Origin: Gallaecimonas kandeliae
GTDB taxonomy: Bacteria; Pseudomonadota; Gammaproteobacteria; Enterobacterales; Gallaecimonadaceae
DNA length: 64,000 bases
Reading direction: 5' to 3'
NCBI RefSeq assembly: GCF_030450055.1
Contig: NZ_CP118480.1
Coordinates: 2,941,415-3,005,414 of the forward strand
A program made the translations under genes and the position numbers. The notes beneath the pieces were generated by a model. The model saw only the letters and a list, made by a program, of their open reading frames with translations. It searched no databases and was not told where the DNA came from. Each line of letters starts with the position of its first letter. Position 1 is the stretch's first letter. Of the stretch, positions 54,810-64,000 are shown piece after piece.

Positions 54810-55403
54810 GTCTCATCTCCCTGAAAGAAGTTTTTATTTTTTCTCCGCTACATTAGCGAGGAGGATTGGCACCCCGCGCATACGTTACAAAAATGAAACG
54901 GCAATGTGAAGAAGAGAAAAAAGATGCCTCACCGATAGCTTCATGAAGCGTCCACCAACTGACGCACAATCAACATAAAAATCCCAAACAAACAACGCGT
55001 TACAAAAATCAGGCACATCTGTAACAAATTGTATCAAAAGGATGAAGTGAAAAGGATACGCTTAACTTCGTCGACAGATATGGTCTCTTCATCTCAGATT
55101 AAATTTAGCCAGCACTAATATCAAAAGACCTAAACAAATGCTCCATAGCAACTTATCAACCAGAATGCTCCCACTAGTGCCGACCACAACTCTCTGGCTT
55201 CTCTTTTAAAAGGTACTCATGCTGGCATAAGCGACGGTTGGCTCTGTTTACCATGGGTGTCCAACTACCCCTGCTTAATGGTCTACACAGCATGAAGGGG
55301 TTCCCCCCAACCGACTGTGCAAGACTGTCAGCAACAGCGTGACCATGACTGACTGTGGTTCATTGTATTCCTGAAGTTAGAACGACTGAGGCTAGAAACG
55401 AAA
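54810..55403. other. Intergenic region between the tandem receptors
   Basis: About 590 bp with no credible gene. The left part holds the receptor 1 promoter and shared motif; the middle is AT-rich. The right end precedes the receptor 2 terminator. I see no transposon ends. Confidence 0.6.
54886..54899 (-). promoter_or_regulatory. Shared upstream motif of TonB receptor 1
   Basis: TACAAAAATGAAAC lies 77 bp before the GTG start. The same motif with one change occurs 82 bp before receptor 2. Conserved sequence and spacing outside coding DNA imply a common promoter or operator element. Confidence 0.5.
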
Positions 55404-55425
55404 AAGCGGCGCAGGTGCGCCGCTT
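55404..55425 (-). terminator. Terminator of TonB receptor 2
   Basis: 9-bp stem AAGCGGCGC/GCGCCGCTT with AGGT loop. It has the same stem as the receptor 1 terminator, so it was duplicated together with the gene. Confidence 0.85.
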
Positions 55426-55447
55426 GAAATAGCCGTTTCCAACGGCC

Positions 55448-58300
55448 TTAGAAGGCGTAGTTGGCGCCCAAGAAGTAGGCTCGGCCCAGGGTATCGTAGT
55501 AACCAGCGCCGTCGTAGGTATAGGGATTACGCGGCGGCGCTTTGTCGAAGGCATTCTTCACGCCAAAACGCAGCTGAAGCTTGTTGCTCAGATCATAACG
55601 ACCGGTGAAGTCCCAAACGGTTTGCGATGGGATGTGGTTGTAGTCAATATTCTCTACCGTATAGTTGTTATCACCGACAGCGTGGTGACGATAGCTGGCA
55701 ACGGCGTTGAGAGTCAGCTTGTCGTAGCTCCAAGTAGTAGTGAAGCGCCCTTTCCAACGGGGGTTGGTGTACTCGCCCACATCGATTTGGATATCGGATG
55801 CAAAACCAGTGGGGTTGTAGCGCCAGTCATCCAGGTAGGTGGCCAGCAGATTGAAGCGCAGGTCACCCATGCCTTTCAGGCTGATGCTGTAGTCTCCCTC
55901 GAGATCCACACCCTTGGCCTTGTAGGTCGCGACGTTGATCGGGCTTTGCACGAAGCTGATGATATCGCCAGTACTGGGATCACGGGTGAAACGCGAGCAG
56001 TATTGGTTATCCAGACTCTCAGAGTCGTAGCAGTACTTCACAGCGGTTTTGACATCGATGTAGTTGATGGCGTTCTTAATATCGAAGCTCCAGAAGTCCG
56101 CCGTCAGAGTAAGGCCCTGTACATAGCTGGGGGTATAGACAAAGCCCAGGGTGTAGTCGTTGGAGGTTTCTTCCTTCAGGTCAGGGTTACCGGCGTTGAA
56201 ACCGGGCCTGTTGCCCTGGAACCACTCGGGCGTGGGCTTCCAACCTTCGGGCAAACCAGCAGCATGGCAGTTGGTCGCACGATTAGGGCTGGCTCCGCTT
56301 TCGTTGATGAAATCGGCATCGCAGACATCCTTGAAAGATACGAAGGTTTGCCCCTGGGGATCAAAAAGTTCGCCGATGTTGGGAGCACGGACCGACTTGG
56401 ACTTGGTGGCACGAAGCTTCAGGTCGTCATTGACGGCCCAGTTCAGGCCCAACTTCCAGGCATTGTTGCTACCAACGGTAGTGTAATCCATGTAGCGATA
56501 GGCCATGTCCAGGTTCAGCTCTTTAACCAGGAAGGCATCGGCCAGCAGCGGGACACTGAATTCAGCGGCCAGTTCACTTACTTCGTAAGCACCATAGGAC
56601 TTGGAAGAAGTGTTGCCGAATATCAGCCCATTGATCATGTTGTTATCGGGAGTGGTACGGGACTGCTCGCGGCGCCATTCGCCGGAAATGGCGGTGCTCA
56701 GGTAACCGGCGGGCAGTTCATAGAGGTCCCCGCTGACCACAAAGCCGGCATTCTTCTGCTCAGTCTTTGCAACACGATGCGCATCGGTACTGACCCAATC
56801 GATGGCTTCCTGGCTGGCTTGGCCCTGGCCCAGCAGGTCCAGAGGCACACAGCCGTCAGACTGGTCGCGACAAACGATGTTGCCGTTGGCGTCCTTGATG
56901 GCATCGAAGGCTTGGTAGTAACGATCGGCGAAGATCTCACCGGTCCAATGGGTCTTCTCTTCCAGATGCCCTTCCTGATAGAAGGCAGAGTAGCTCCAAT
57001 CACCGATATAACCTTCAACGCCGATCAGCGCACGGAGAGTGTCACGGTTCTGGTTGTATTTGCGGTTACCAAACTCGGTGTCCATGCGGGCCATGGAAAC
57101 CTTGCCGCCTGCCGCAGAGATAATGTCGCTGGCTTCCTGGCTTAGGAAGGCGTTATCCGCCAGCAGCGACACACCGCGGTGAAAAACAGGTGAGCTTTCG
57201 CCGTATGACTTGTAGTGGGAGTAAGTCAACTCGGTAAAGACTTTCAAATCGTCGTTGATTTGATAGTCGGCGTTGACGTTATAGACCTGACGCTTGAGAG
57301 GGGTGCGGATCACACCGTAGTTAACCGGGTCATAGCCATCACAGGCACCGCTACAATAGTTGTGGTTTGTGCCGGCATCACCGATAACCTTGTCCAGAGA
57401 GCCATTGCCATAATCGAACAGTTTCAGGTTACCGCTCTTGTCCCAAGTATAACGGTTACCGCCAGCATTGATAACGCCAGCCTCATTGAGCCAATTAAGC
57501 GGTTTGCGGCCTTCATACCGGATCTGCTTGGAGATACCGTCTGAGTTGTTAGTATTGGCAGGGTTATATACGTAGCCAACAGGGTCACGCGTAAAGTCGC
57601 GATCGGTATATTTTATCTGCTTGGCTTCGGCGAGAACGGCACTCATCATGACGTTGCCTTTGCCCTGCAGGAAATCTGTACCGTAAGCAAATGAATACTG
57701 GGACTCGGCACCACCACTTTGCTCGGGCTGGGTGTAAGAGGCGTCAAACTCCAGACCATCGGTCCGCTTGCGGGTGATGATGTTCACGACACCAGCAACA
57801 GCGTCAGAGCCATAGACGGCTGAAGCACCACCGGTAATGATTTCCACCCGCTCAATCATGGTGGTCGGGATGTTGTTCAAGTCGACGGCGGTATCGCCTG
57901 CCGAGCCTGCCACATAACGGCGGCCGTTAACCAACACCAGAGTACGGGAAGTGCCCAAACCACGCAGATCGGTCTGGTTCAGGCCGTTGGCGAAAATGGT
58001 GTTGTTGGAAGTTTCAGGCGAGATCCCTACGGTGGACTGGGGCAGCTTATTGAGCAGGTCGGCAGCGTTGGTGACCCCCATGTCTTGAATGACATCACCA
58101 GTGATGACGGTCAGCGGGGTTGGGGAGAGCGCCCCCATACGCTTGATCCTGGAGCCCGTGACTTCAATACGCTCTGTTTTTTCATCATCTTTGGCTACTT
58201 TGCCATCGGCTGCGCTGGCCATGCTGGGCACGGAATAAGCAGCCATCACTCCCAAAGTCATGGCTGTACGAATAGCCATATTCAACTTACTCGCTTTCAC
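55448..58300 (-). CDS. TonB-dependent outer membrane receptor, copy 2 of a tandem pair
   Basis: The 950-residue paralogue has the same layout as copy 1: signal peptide ending near ASA, ERIEVTGSRIKR, near-identical plug with LVNGRRYVAGSAGDTAVDLNN, and the same C-terminal LGRAYFLGANYAF. It too starts with GTG (58300) after the same GGGAGATGAGAC leader. Divergence concentrates in barrel regions, which fits selection for different ligands after duplication. It is transcribed towards receptor 1, with a terminator between. Confidence 0.93.
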   Translation of the reverse strand: MKASKLNMAIRTAMTLGVMAAYSVPSMASAADGKVAKDDEKTERIEVTGSRIKRMGALSPTPLTVITGDVIQDMGVTNAADLLNKLPQSTVGISPETSNNTIFANGLNQTDLRGLGTSRTLVLVNGRRYVAGSAGDTAVDLNNIPTTMIERVEIITGGASAVYGSDAVAGVVNIITRKRTDGLEFDASYTQPEQSGGAESQYSFAYGTDFLQGKGNVMMSAVLAEAKQIKYTDRDFTRDPVGYVYNPANTNNSDGISKQIRYEGRKPLNWLNEAGVINAGGNRYTWDKSGNLKLFDYGNGSLDKVIGDAGTNHNYCSGACDGYDPVNYGVIRTPLKRQVYNVNADYQINDDLKVFTELTYSHYKSYGESSPVFHRGVSLLADNAFLSQEASDIISAAGGKVSMARMDTEFGNRKYNQNRDTLRALIGVEGYIGDWSYSAFYQEGHLEEKTHWTGEIFADRYYQAFDAIKDANGNIVCRDQSDGCVPLDLLGQGQASQEAIDWVSTDAHRVAKTEQKNAGFVVSGDLYELPAGYLSTAISGEWRREQSRTTPDNNMINGLIFGNTSSKSYGAYEVSELAAEFSVPLLADAFLVKELNLDMAYRYMDYTTVGSNNAWKLGLNWAVNDDLKLRATKSKSVRAPNIGELFDPQGQTFVSFKDVCDADFINESGASPNRATNCHAAGLPEGWKPTPEWFQGNRPGFNAGNPDLKEETSNDYTLGFVYTPSYVQGLTLTADFWSFDIKNAINYIDVKTAVKYCYDSESLDNQYCSRFTRDPSTGDIISFVQSPINVATYKAKGVDLEGDYSISLKGMGDLRFNLLATYLDDWRYNPTGFASDIQIDVGEYTNPRWKGRFTTTWSYDKLTLNAVASYRHHAVGDNNYTVENIDYNHIPSQTVWDFTGRYDLSNKLQLRFGVKNAFDKAPPRNPYTYDGAGYYDTLGRAYFLGANYAF

Positions 58301-58696
58301 GTCTCATCTCCCTGATGAATTTTATATTTTTATTTACATTTAATACACAAACACCCGAGGGCATAGTGCAATGAAAGAAACTACAAAAATGAGACAGGGC
58401 TGTAAATAACCTTGAAAATAAAATGATAAAAAAGAGGAAACTAAAAAATACAAATAATAAGCACTCACTCACACCATGAAGGCCATTTTCAAGAGAAAGC
58501 CATTCATTAATTGGCCAACACCATTGCGACGAACAGCTGAAAATATGGCATGAGAAAATTTTAACAACACAATTCCAACAAGAATAAATAACAAAAAATT
58601 AAAATTTAGACAAAGGTAATTTTTTGTGATGAGTAAATCCTCACTCACGCATTTAAAATAGCTGAGCAAAAAACATTCTCTGACTTTGAATGAGGA
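58301..58696. other. Very AT-rich intergenic region
   Basis: About 400 bp of AT-rich sequence upstream of receptor 2 with only short, low-complexity frames. It includes the receptor 2 promoter. No RNA gene or mobile-element end recognised. Confidence 0.55.
58382..58395 (-). promoter_or_regulatory. Shared upstream motif of TonB receptor 2
   Basis: TACAAAAATGAGAC, 82 bp before the GTG start, matches the receptor 1 motif at 13 of 14 bases. Confidence 0.5.
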
Positions 58697-59173
58697 TTAA
58701 AGAAGAGCCAGCAGCCCCTGCAGGCAGGCGAAGGCGAGGAGGCCGGCCAGGACGTCGTCCATCATGATGCCGAAACCGCCGTGTAGTTTGCGGTCAGCCC
58801 AGCCGATGGGCCAGGGCTTGAGGATGTCGAAGAAGCGGAACAGGGCAAAGCCCGCCAGCACCCAGTACCACTGGGTCGGGGCCAGGAAGAGGGTGATCAG
58901 CATGCCGGCCACTTCGTCCCAGACGATGGCGCCGTGATCATGGACTCCCATGTCGTGGCTGGCCCTGGCGCAGATGGCGATGCCGCCCAGGACGGCGGCC
59001 AGGGTCAGGGCTAGGTAGGCCGGCCAAGGCAGCAGGGCAAGCAGGTAGAAGAGCGGTATGGCGGCCAGGCTGCCGAAGGTGCCGGGGGCCTTGGGGGCAA
59101 GGCCTGAGCCGAACCCCAGGGCCAGGAAATGCCAGGGATTCTTCAGGGACAGTTTCTTAAGGGGATCCGTCAT
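58697..59173 (-). CDS. pgpA: Phosphatidylglycerophosphatase A
   Basis: The 158-residue inner-membrane protein has GFGSGLAPKAPGTFGSLAAIPL at the start, HDHGAIVWDEVAGML and FRFFDILKPWPIGWADRKLHGGFGIMMDDVLAG, the PgpA signatures with acidic metal ligands. It dephosphorylates phosphatidylglycerophosphate. Start taken at the ATG overlapping the thiL stop; the longer open frame is thiL antiphase. It is last in the rib-nusB-thiL operon. Confidence 0.95.
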   Translation of the reverse strand: MTDPLKKLSLKNPWHFLALGFGSGLAPKAPGTFGSLAAIPLFYLLALLPWPAYLALTLAAVLGGIAICARASHDMGVHDHGAIVWDEVAGMLITLFLAPTQWYWVLAGFALFRFFDILKPWPIGWADRKLHGGFGIMMDDVLAGLLAFACLQGLLALL

Positions 59174-60144
59174 CAACTGGCCCAGCTGTGCTCGTAGCCC
59201 TGGGCTTCGAGGACCACGGGCTGGCCGTGGTTGAGGTAGCTTATCCCTTCGCCACCTCTCAGCTGGCCGATACAGCTGTGCTTGACGCCACTGTGGGCCA
59301 GGGCCGTATCCAGGCCGCCCTTCTGGGCTTCGGGTACGGTAAAGAGCAACTCGTAATCGTCTCCTGCTTCCAGGGCATAGCGCCAGGCCGACTCCAGGGA
59401 AACTGTCCCCAGCAGCGCCTGGCTCATGGGCAGCTTGTCCAGGAAGAGGTTGGCGCCACAATGGGAGGCCTTGAGCACATGGCCCAGATCCGAGGCCAGG
59501 CCGTCGGAAAGGTCTATGGCGCTGGAAGCGATACCGCGCAGCGCCTGGCCTGCGAGCAGCCTGGGGGTGGGATAGCAGTGACGGTTGATGAGGTATTCGC
59601 GGTGATCGGCGCTGGCCTGCTCGCGCCCTTCCAGCAAGGCAAGGCCAAGGCCGGCATCCCCGAGGGTACCTGTCACATAAAGCCAGTCACCGGGTTTGGC
59701 GCCGCCGCGGGTCAGCTGTTTTCCCACAGGCACCTTGCCCTGGGCTGTGATGGTAATGGAGAGGGGGCCACGGGTGGTGTCGCCCCCTACCAAGGTCACG
59801 CCGTAATATTCGCAGACTTCGATGACGGCTCCGGCAAACTCCTTGAGCCAGGCATCATCGGCCTTGGGCAAGGTCAGGGCCAGGGACAACCAGGCCGGCT
59901 CGGCGCCCATGGCAGCCAGGTCGGAGAGGTTCACTGCCACCGCCTTGTGGCCTATGGCCCGTGGGGCCATGTCCGGCAGGAAATGGACGCCGCTGACCAG
60001 GGTGTCGGTGGTCACCGCCAGCAGGGTGTTCTCGGGCACGCTCAAGAGGGCACAGTCGTCCCCTATGCCCAGTACCACGTCCTTGCGCTGGTGGCCCTTT
60101 CCCTTGAAGTAGTTGTCGATTAGCGAAAATTCACGGCTTGCCAT
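59173..60144 (-). CDS. thiL: Thiamine-monophosphate kinase
   Basis: The 323-residue enzyme has EFSLIDNYF, VLGIGDDCALL, TTDTLVSGVHF, NLSDLAAMGA and LVGGDTTRG, the metal and nucleotide motifs of ThiL. It phosphorylates thiamine monophosphate to thiamine diphosphate. Start 60144 gives E. coli length (325); a longer frame adds residues with no family match. It lies about 50 bp after nusB. Confidence 0.95.
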   Translation of the reverse strand: MASREFSLIDNYFKGKGHQRKDVVLGIGDDCALLSVPENTLLAVTTDTLVSGVHFLPDMAPRAIGHKAVAVNLSDLAAMGAEPAWLSLALTLPKADDAWLKEFAGAVIEVCEYYGVTLVGGDTTRGPLSITITAQGKVPVGKQLTRGGAKPGDWLYVTGTLGDAGLGLALLEGREQASADHREYLINRHCYPTPRLLAGQALRGIASSAIDLSDGLASDLGHVLKASHCGANLFLDKLPMSQALLGTVSLESAWRYALEAGDDYELLFTVPEAQKGGLDTALAHSGVKHSCIGQLRGGEGISYLNHGQPVVLEAQGYEHSWAS

Positions 60145-60193
60145 CAATAAAAAGCCAGCATTGCTGCTGGCCCTCCTCTGGGTTCCGTTCGGG

Positions 60194-60607
60194 CTATTTG
60201 CCGTGCTGGTCCCGGATAAACTTGTCCAGTACGCCGTTGACGAACTTGTGGCTGTCTTCGGCAGCAAAGGTCTTGGCCAATTCGATGGCCTCGTTCAGCG
60301 CCACCTTGTAAGGGACATCCTTACGGCGGGTGAGTTCATAGAGGCCAAGACGAAGTGCGGCTTTTTCCACCAGATCAACGTCATCCAGGGGGCGACTGAC
60401 GTAGTTGGTGAGAATGGTGTCCAGCTCGTCGGTGTGGGTAGCCACGCCGACGATGAGGTCGCGGAAGTAGTCCACGTCCACTTCGTTCATGTCCTGCTCG
60501 GTCAGGAACTGATGCTCCACCTCGGCGATGGGATCCTTGGTCATCTGCCACTGGTACAGGGCTTGCAGCGCCAGGCGGCGCGCCTTACGACGGAATGCGG
60601 GTTTCAT
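60194..60607 (-). CDS. nusB: Transcription antitermination factor NusB
   Basis: This 137-residue all-helical protein has [26 protein letters not shown] and [30 protein letters not shown]. It works with NusE at boxA of rRNA operons. It overlaps ribH by one base (TGATG). Confidence 0.96.
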   Translation of the reverse strand: MKPAFRRKARRLALQALYQWQMTKDPIAEVEHQFLTEQDMNEVDVDYFRDLIVGVATHTDELDTILTNYVSRPLDDVDLVEKAALRLGLYELTRRKDVPYKVALNEAIELAKTFAAEDSHKFVNGVLDKFIRDQHGK

Positions 60608-61077
60608 CAGCCCTCCAGCTCATCAAGGACGTTGACCATCTCCAGGGCGGATAGGGCCGCTTCGGCGCCCTTGTTGCCAGCCTTGGTGCCGGCCCGCTCT
60701 ATGGCCTGCTCGATGGTGTCGGTGGTCAGCACACCGAAGGCCACGGGAATGTCGAAATCCATGGCCACGGACGCCAGGCCCTTGTTGCACTCGGCGCAGA
60801 CGTACTCGAAATGGGGAGTACCGCCACGGATCACGGCGCCAAGGGAGATGATGGCGTCGTACTTCTTGCTGGCCGCCACCTTCTTGGCCGCCAGGGGCAG
60901 CTCAACGGCGCCCGGCACCCGCACTATGGTGATGTGCTCTTCCGGCACCTGGCCGTGGCGTTTCAGTGCATCGATGGCGCCGTCCACCAGGGAATCGACG
61001 ATAAAGCTGTTAAAACGGGATACCACCAGCGCAAACTTGTGCTTGGGGGCCGCAAAACCGCCTTCAATGATCTTCAT
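60607..61077 (-). CDS. ribH: 6,7-dimethyl-8-ribityllumazine synthase
   Basis: The 156-residue enzyme has [33 protein letters not shown] and [16 protein letters not shown], with the catalytic His in the last. It builds lumazine from the products of RibA/D and RibB. It overlaps nusB and follows ribBA by 108 bp. Confidence 0.96.
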   Translation of the reverse strand: MKIIEGGFAAPKHKFALVVSRFNSFIVDSLVDGAIDALKRHGQVPEEHITIVRVPGAVELPLAAKKVAASKKYDAIISLGAVIRGGTPHFEYVCAECNKGLASVAMDFDIPVAFGVLTTDTIEQAIERAGTKAGNKGAEAALSALEMVNVLDELEG

Positions 61078-61185
61078 AGCTGACTCTTGACCCGAGAAAA
61101 ACGGCGCTATGGTAGCACAGCGCCTGACATTGGCCTACAGATTCGACCAGGGCACGCGACCTGGGCCGTCCCCACTCGAAGCACC

Positions 61186-62298
61186 TTATTCGGCGACGTA
61201 TTCCACCACTTCCAGCCCGAAACCGCCGAGGGCGTGGTAGCGCTTGTCGCTGCTGGACAGCAGTCGCATCTTGCCCACCCCCAGATCGGCCAGGATCTGT
61301 GACCCCACACCCACCCGGCGGCTGGTGCCGGACCATTGGGCCGGCGCCGGTTCCTGGCCACAGTCCTGGGCGGCGAAATGCAGCAGTTTGCGGACCAGGT
61401 CGCTGTCGCTCTCCTCCGAGCCCAGCAGCACCAGCACCCCGCCTTCGCGGCCGATGCGCTCCATGGCCTTGTACAAAGGCCAGCTGCGGCTGACGCTGCG
61501 ATCGGAGAGCAACAGGTCGGTGAGGCGGTTGTGCAGATGCACCCGCACCAGGGTCGGGTTCTCGACGCTGACCTCGCCTTTTCTCAGGGCAAAATGCAGG
61601 CGGCCGTCGATGGTGTCGCGGTAGGTGAAGAGGTCGAAGTCGCCATAGAGGGTCGGCAGTTTGCACTGGGTGATGCGCTCTATGGTGGTCTCGTGCAGGG
61701 AGCGGTACTCGATGAGGTCGGCGATGGTGCCGACCTTGATGCCGTGCTTCTCGCCGAACACTTCCAGCTGCGGGCGGCGGGCCATGGTGCCGTCCTCGTT
61801 GAGGATCTCCACTATGACGCCGGAAGGCTCGAAGCCCGCCAGCCGGGCCAGGTCACAGCCGGCTTCGGTGTGGCCGGCGCGGGTCAGGACGCCACCGTCC
61901 TGGGCCATGATCGGGAATATATGCCCCGGCTGCACCACGTCGGCGGCCACGGCGTTTTTGGCCACGGCGGCCTGCACCGTACGGGCCCGGTCGGCGGCAC
62001 TGATGCCGGTGGTGACCCCTTCGGCCGCCTCTATGGAGACGGTGAAGGCCGTGCCGAACTGGGCGTTGTTGTCCTTGGCCATCAGCGGCAGGTTGAGGCG
62101 CTGGCAGCGGTCACGGGTCATGGTCAGGCAGATAAGGCCGCGGCCATGGGTGGCCATGAAGTTGATGATCTCGGGGGTGACCTTTTCGGCGGCGACGATG
62201 AGATCCCCTTCGTTCTCTCTGTCCTCATCGTCCATGAGGATGACCATCTTACCGGCGCGGATGTCTTCGATGATGTCTTTGATGGGTGACAGGGCCAT
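61186..62298 (-). CDS. ribB: 3,4-dihydroxy-2-butanone 4-phosphate synthase with degenerate GTP cyclohydrolase II domain
   Basis: The 370-residue protein has an intact RibB domain (residues 1-205: [34 protein letters not shown]). The second domain aligns with RibA, but all the zinc cysteines are gone: where RibA has a Cys-rich CxxGD...RCDCG loop this reads [21 protein letters not shown]. It should make only dihydroxybutanone phosphate; a separate RibA is needed. This type is known in several gammaproteobacteria. Confidence 0.92.
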   Translation of the reverse strand: MALSPIKDIIEDIRAGKMVILMDDEDRENEGDLIVAAEKVTPEIINFMATHGRGLICLTMTRDRCQRLNLPLMAKDNNAQFGTAFTVSIEAAEGVTTGISAADRARTVQAAVAKNAVAADVVQPGHIFPIMAQDGGVLTRAGHTEAGCDLARLAGFEPSGVIVEILNEDGTMARRPQLEVFGEKHGIKVGTIADLIEYRSLHETTIERITQCKLPTLYGDFDLFTYRDTIDGRLHFALRKGEVSVENPTLVRVHLHNRLTDLLLSDRSVSRSWPLYKAMERIGREGGVLVLLGSEESDSDLVRKLLHFAAQDCGQEPAPAQWSGTSRRVGVGSQILADLGVGKMRLLSSSDKRYHALGGFGLEVVEYVAE

Positions 62299-62307
62299 GC
62301 TCAGTCC

Positions 62308-62961
62308 TTATTTCATAAAGCCGCTTCGGGCCAACAGATCCAGTGTAACGGCTCCCTGGGAAGCCTCGCTCGGCGCCAGCAGGCGCTCGACGTAACGGGC
62401 CAGCAGATCCACCTCCAGGTTGACCAGGCTACCGGCCCGCCAATCCTTGATCGTGGTCTCGCCCTGGGTGTGGGGCACTATGGTGAGCTTGAAACGGGCC
62501 CCTTCGACGTCGTTGACGGTGAGGCTGATGCCGTCCAACGTCACGGAGCCTTTCTCGGCGATGTAACGGGCCAGTTCCGAAGGGGCCTTGAGCCAGAACT
62601 CGATGGCCCGGCCGGCCTCAACCCGGCTCTCCACTGTCGCCACACCGTCCACATGGCCAGACACCAGATGACCGCCAAGGCGGGTGCTGGGCAGCAGCGC
62701 CTTTTCCAGGTTCACAGGGCTACCGGCCTTGAGTTTGGCAAAGCCGGTACGCTTCAAAGTCTCTCCGGAGACGTCGGCACTGTAGCCGTCGCCATGCAAC
62801 TGGGTGACGGTCAAGCAGACGCCGTTGGTGGCGATGGAATCCCCCAGCTTGACGTCCGAGAGATCCAGCTTGCCGCCGTGGATGCGCACTGTGACGTCGC
62901 CCCCCACGGGCTTGATGGCCAGCACCTTGCCCACGGCTTCGATAATACCGGTAAACATCAC
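62308..62961 (-). CDS. ribC: Riboflavin synthase, alpha chain
   Basis: The 217-residue protein has the two lumazine-binding repeats, each starting MFTGI / [12 protein letters not shown] and containing VCLTV / GISLTV. It dismutates two lumazines to riboflavin. It overlaps ribD by four bases (ATGA). A second ATG follows the first. Confidence 0.95.
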   Translation of the reverse strand: MMFTGIIEAVGKVLAIKPVGGDVTVRIHGGKLDLSDVKLGDSIATNGVCLTVTQLHGDGYSADVSGETLKRTGFAKLKAGSPVNLEKALLPSTRLGGHLVSGHVDGVATVESRVEAGRAIEFWLKAPSELARYIAEKGSVTLDGISLTVNDVEGARFKLTIVPHTQGETTIKDWRAGSLVNLEVDLLARYVERLLAPSEASQGAVTLDLLARSGFMK

Positions 62962-64000
62962 ACCTCCAGGGTCAGGCGCAGGTCTTCACCCACCATGCGG
63001 CAATCTTTGATTTTAAACCTCGGCGCCTGGCCCATCTCGGTAAAGAGCGGCAGGTCCACCAGGCCGCGGCTGAGGCTGCCCATCAAGGTCGGCGCCAGGT
63101 AGAGCACCAGTTCGTCTACCAGCCCTTCGGCCAGGAAGGCGCCGGCCAGCTCGGCCCCTGCCTCCACCAGCACTGAATTGACGGGCAAGGCCTTCAGCAA
63201 GGCTTTGAGGAAGCCCTCTTCCGGCAGCTTGTGCTTTTCCACGTGGTCGGGGAAATCCCTGTGGTCGTTGTGATGGCTGACCACCCAGGTAGGGCCAGGC
63301 ACCTGGAAGAAGCCGTTGTCGGAGCCCAGGCGCTGGCGCCTGTCCAGCACCACCCGCAGCGGCTGGCGTATCTCGTCCAGAGGATAGGGATCGGGAAACT
63401 GCGCAGGGCGCACGTTCAGGGACGGCTCGTCGCTGAGCACTGTGCCGGCACCGGTGATGATGGCGCCGCTCAGAGCCCGTAGTCGCTGCACGTCGGCCCG
63501 GGCATCCACGCCCGTTATCCACTTGGACTGGCCGTTTTTCAGGGCGGTGCGGCCGTCGAGGCTGGCCGCCAACTTCAAACGCACGAAGGGCAGGCCCGAC
63601 TCCATCTTCTTGATAAAACCGGGGTTGAGGGCGCGGGCGTCGCTCTCCAGCAGGCCCTGCTCCGTCTCGATACCGGCCGCCTCGAGAATGGCCAGCCCCT
63701 TGCCGGCCACCCTGGGATTGGGGTCGACCATGGCCGCTATCACCTTGGCGACGCCAGCCTTGACCAGGGCCTCGGCACAGGGCGGAGTCCGGCCGTGGTG
63801 GGCGCAGGGCTCCAGAGTCACGTAGGCGGTGGCGCCACTGGCCTTTTCCCCGGCCATGGCCAGGGCATGGACCTCGGCATGGGGGCTGCCGGCCTGCCGG
63901 TGCCAGCCCTCTCCCACCAGCTCACCGTCCTTGACCAGGACGCAGCCGACGGCGGGGTTGGGTTCTGTGCTATAACGGCCCTTGGCCGCCAGCGCGATGG
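62958..64000 (-). CDS. ribD: Riboflavin biosynthesis protein RibD (5' end outside window)
   Basis: The frame runs off the right edge: before the GTG at 63917 it continues with RYSTEPNPAVGCVLVKDG, part of the deaminase start, so the true start is beyond 64000. The deaminase domain has HAEVHA and PCAHHGRTPPC zinc motifs; the reductase domain has SLDGRTALKNGQSKWITG and VEAGAELAGAFL. It does steps two and three of the riboflavin pathway. Confidence 0.95.
   Translation of the reverse strand, partial: IALAAKGRYSTEPNPAVGCVLVKDGELVGEGWHRQAGSPHAEVHALAMAGEKASGATAYVTLEPCAHHGRTPPCAEALVKAGVAKVIAAMVDPNPRVAGKGLAILEAAGIETEQGLLESDARALNPGFIKKMESGLPFVRLKLAASLDGRTALKNGQSKWITGVDARADVQRLRALSGAIITGAGTVLSDEPSLNVRPAQFPDPYPLDEIRQPLRVVLDRRQRLGSDNGFFQVPGPTWVVSHHNDHRDFPDHVEKHKLPEEGFLKALLKALPVNSVLVEAGAELAGAFLAEGLVDELVLYLAPTLMGSLSRGLVDLPLFTEMGQAPRFKIKDCRMVGEDLRLTLEV

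Noticed and set aside
54810-55403. Small RNA or hidden gene between the TonB receptors
   Set aside because: No hairpin with T-run inside the region, no credible frame with a ribosome-binding site.

Overview
The window looks like a chromosome segment of a GC-rich, polarly flagellated, probably marine or brackish gammaproteobacterium. The evidence is a complete Na+-translocating NADH:quinone reductase operon with its maturation genes, a sodium-type PomA/PomB flagellar stator, a KtrAB-type K+ uptake system, large TonB-dependent receptors, and typical gammaproteobacterial gene neighbourhoods (ydbH-ynbE-ydbL, bolA/yajG/ampG, xseB-ispA-dxs, ribD-ribC-ribBA-ribH-nusB-thiL-pgpA). An Aeromonadales/Alteromonadales-like genus such as Gallaecimonas would fit, but the genus cannot be proven from this sequence alone.

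Layout. 1-5.4 kb is accessory: the end of a diguanylate cyclase, decayed sequence, a small membrane protein, a gene-poor stretch with two divergent inverted repeats, and two AT-rich integron gene cassettes (about 2682-4046) with a clear attC site but no integrase. A MerR/TipAS regulator follows. 5.4-23.7 kb is mixed housekeeping: a serine hydrolase, a second diguanylate cyclase, the YdbH-YnbE-YdbL envelope system, KtrAB, a glutathionyl-hydroquinone reductase, a 264-bp MITE-like element, a DUF417 membrane protein, a MarR/EamA pair, an EptA lipid A modifier, map with a ParD-like partner, YaiI and YcaO. 23.7-28.5 kb holds an Oar-like TonB receptor next to a secreted phosphodiesterase. 28.6-35.7 kb is nqrABCDEF-apbE-nqrM. 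35.9-42.7 kb carries bolA, alkB, rlmG, yajG, a periplasmic cyclophilin, ampG, a VanZ-like gene, panE and a DJ-1-like gene. 42.7-49.1 kb has thiI, pomAB and xseB-ispA-dxs. 49.2-58.3 kb has a third diguanylate cyclase, an IS3-family insertion sequence and two tandem paralogous TonB receptors. 58.7-64 kb is the riboflavin/thiamine operon, cut by the window edge inside ribD.

How the genes connect. Nqr produces the sodium gradient that PomAB can use. RibD, RibB, RibH and RibC feed flavin synthesis, and ApbE attaches FMN to Nqr subunits. Dxs and IspA supply isoprenoids, and Dxs itself needs the thiamine diphosphate made with ThiI and ThiL. Three GGDEF proteins, all with intact active and inhibitory sites, point to c-di-GMP control.

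The parts most likely to be new are the two cassette-encoded proteins (an N-terminally anchored helical protein and a small GIY-YIG-like protein), the paired inverted repeats beside them, the structured MITE-like element at 14.2 kb, and a DJ-1-family protein whose nucleophilic cysteine is replaced by aspartate. I saw no tRNA, rRNA, CRISPR array, prophage or plasmid origin.
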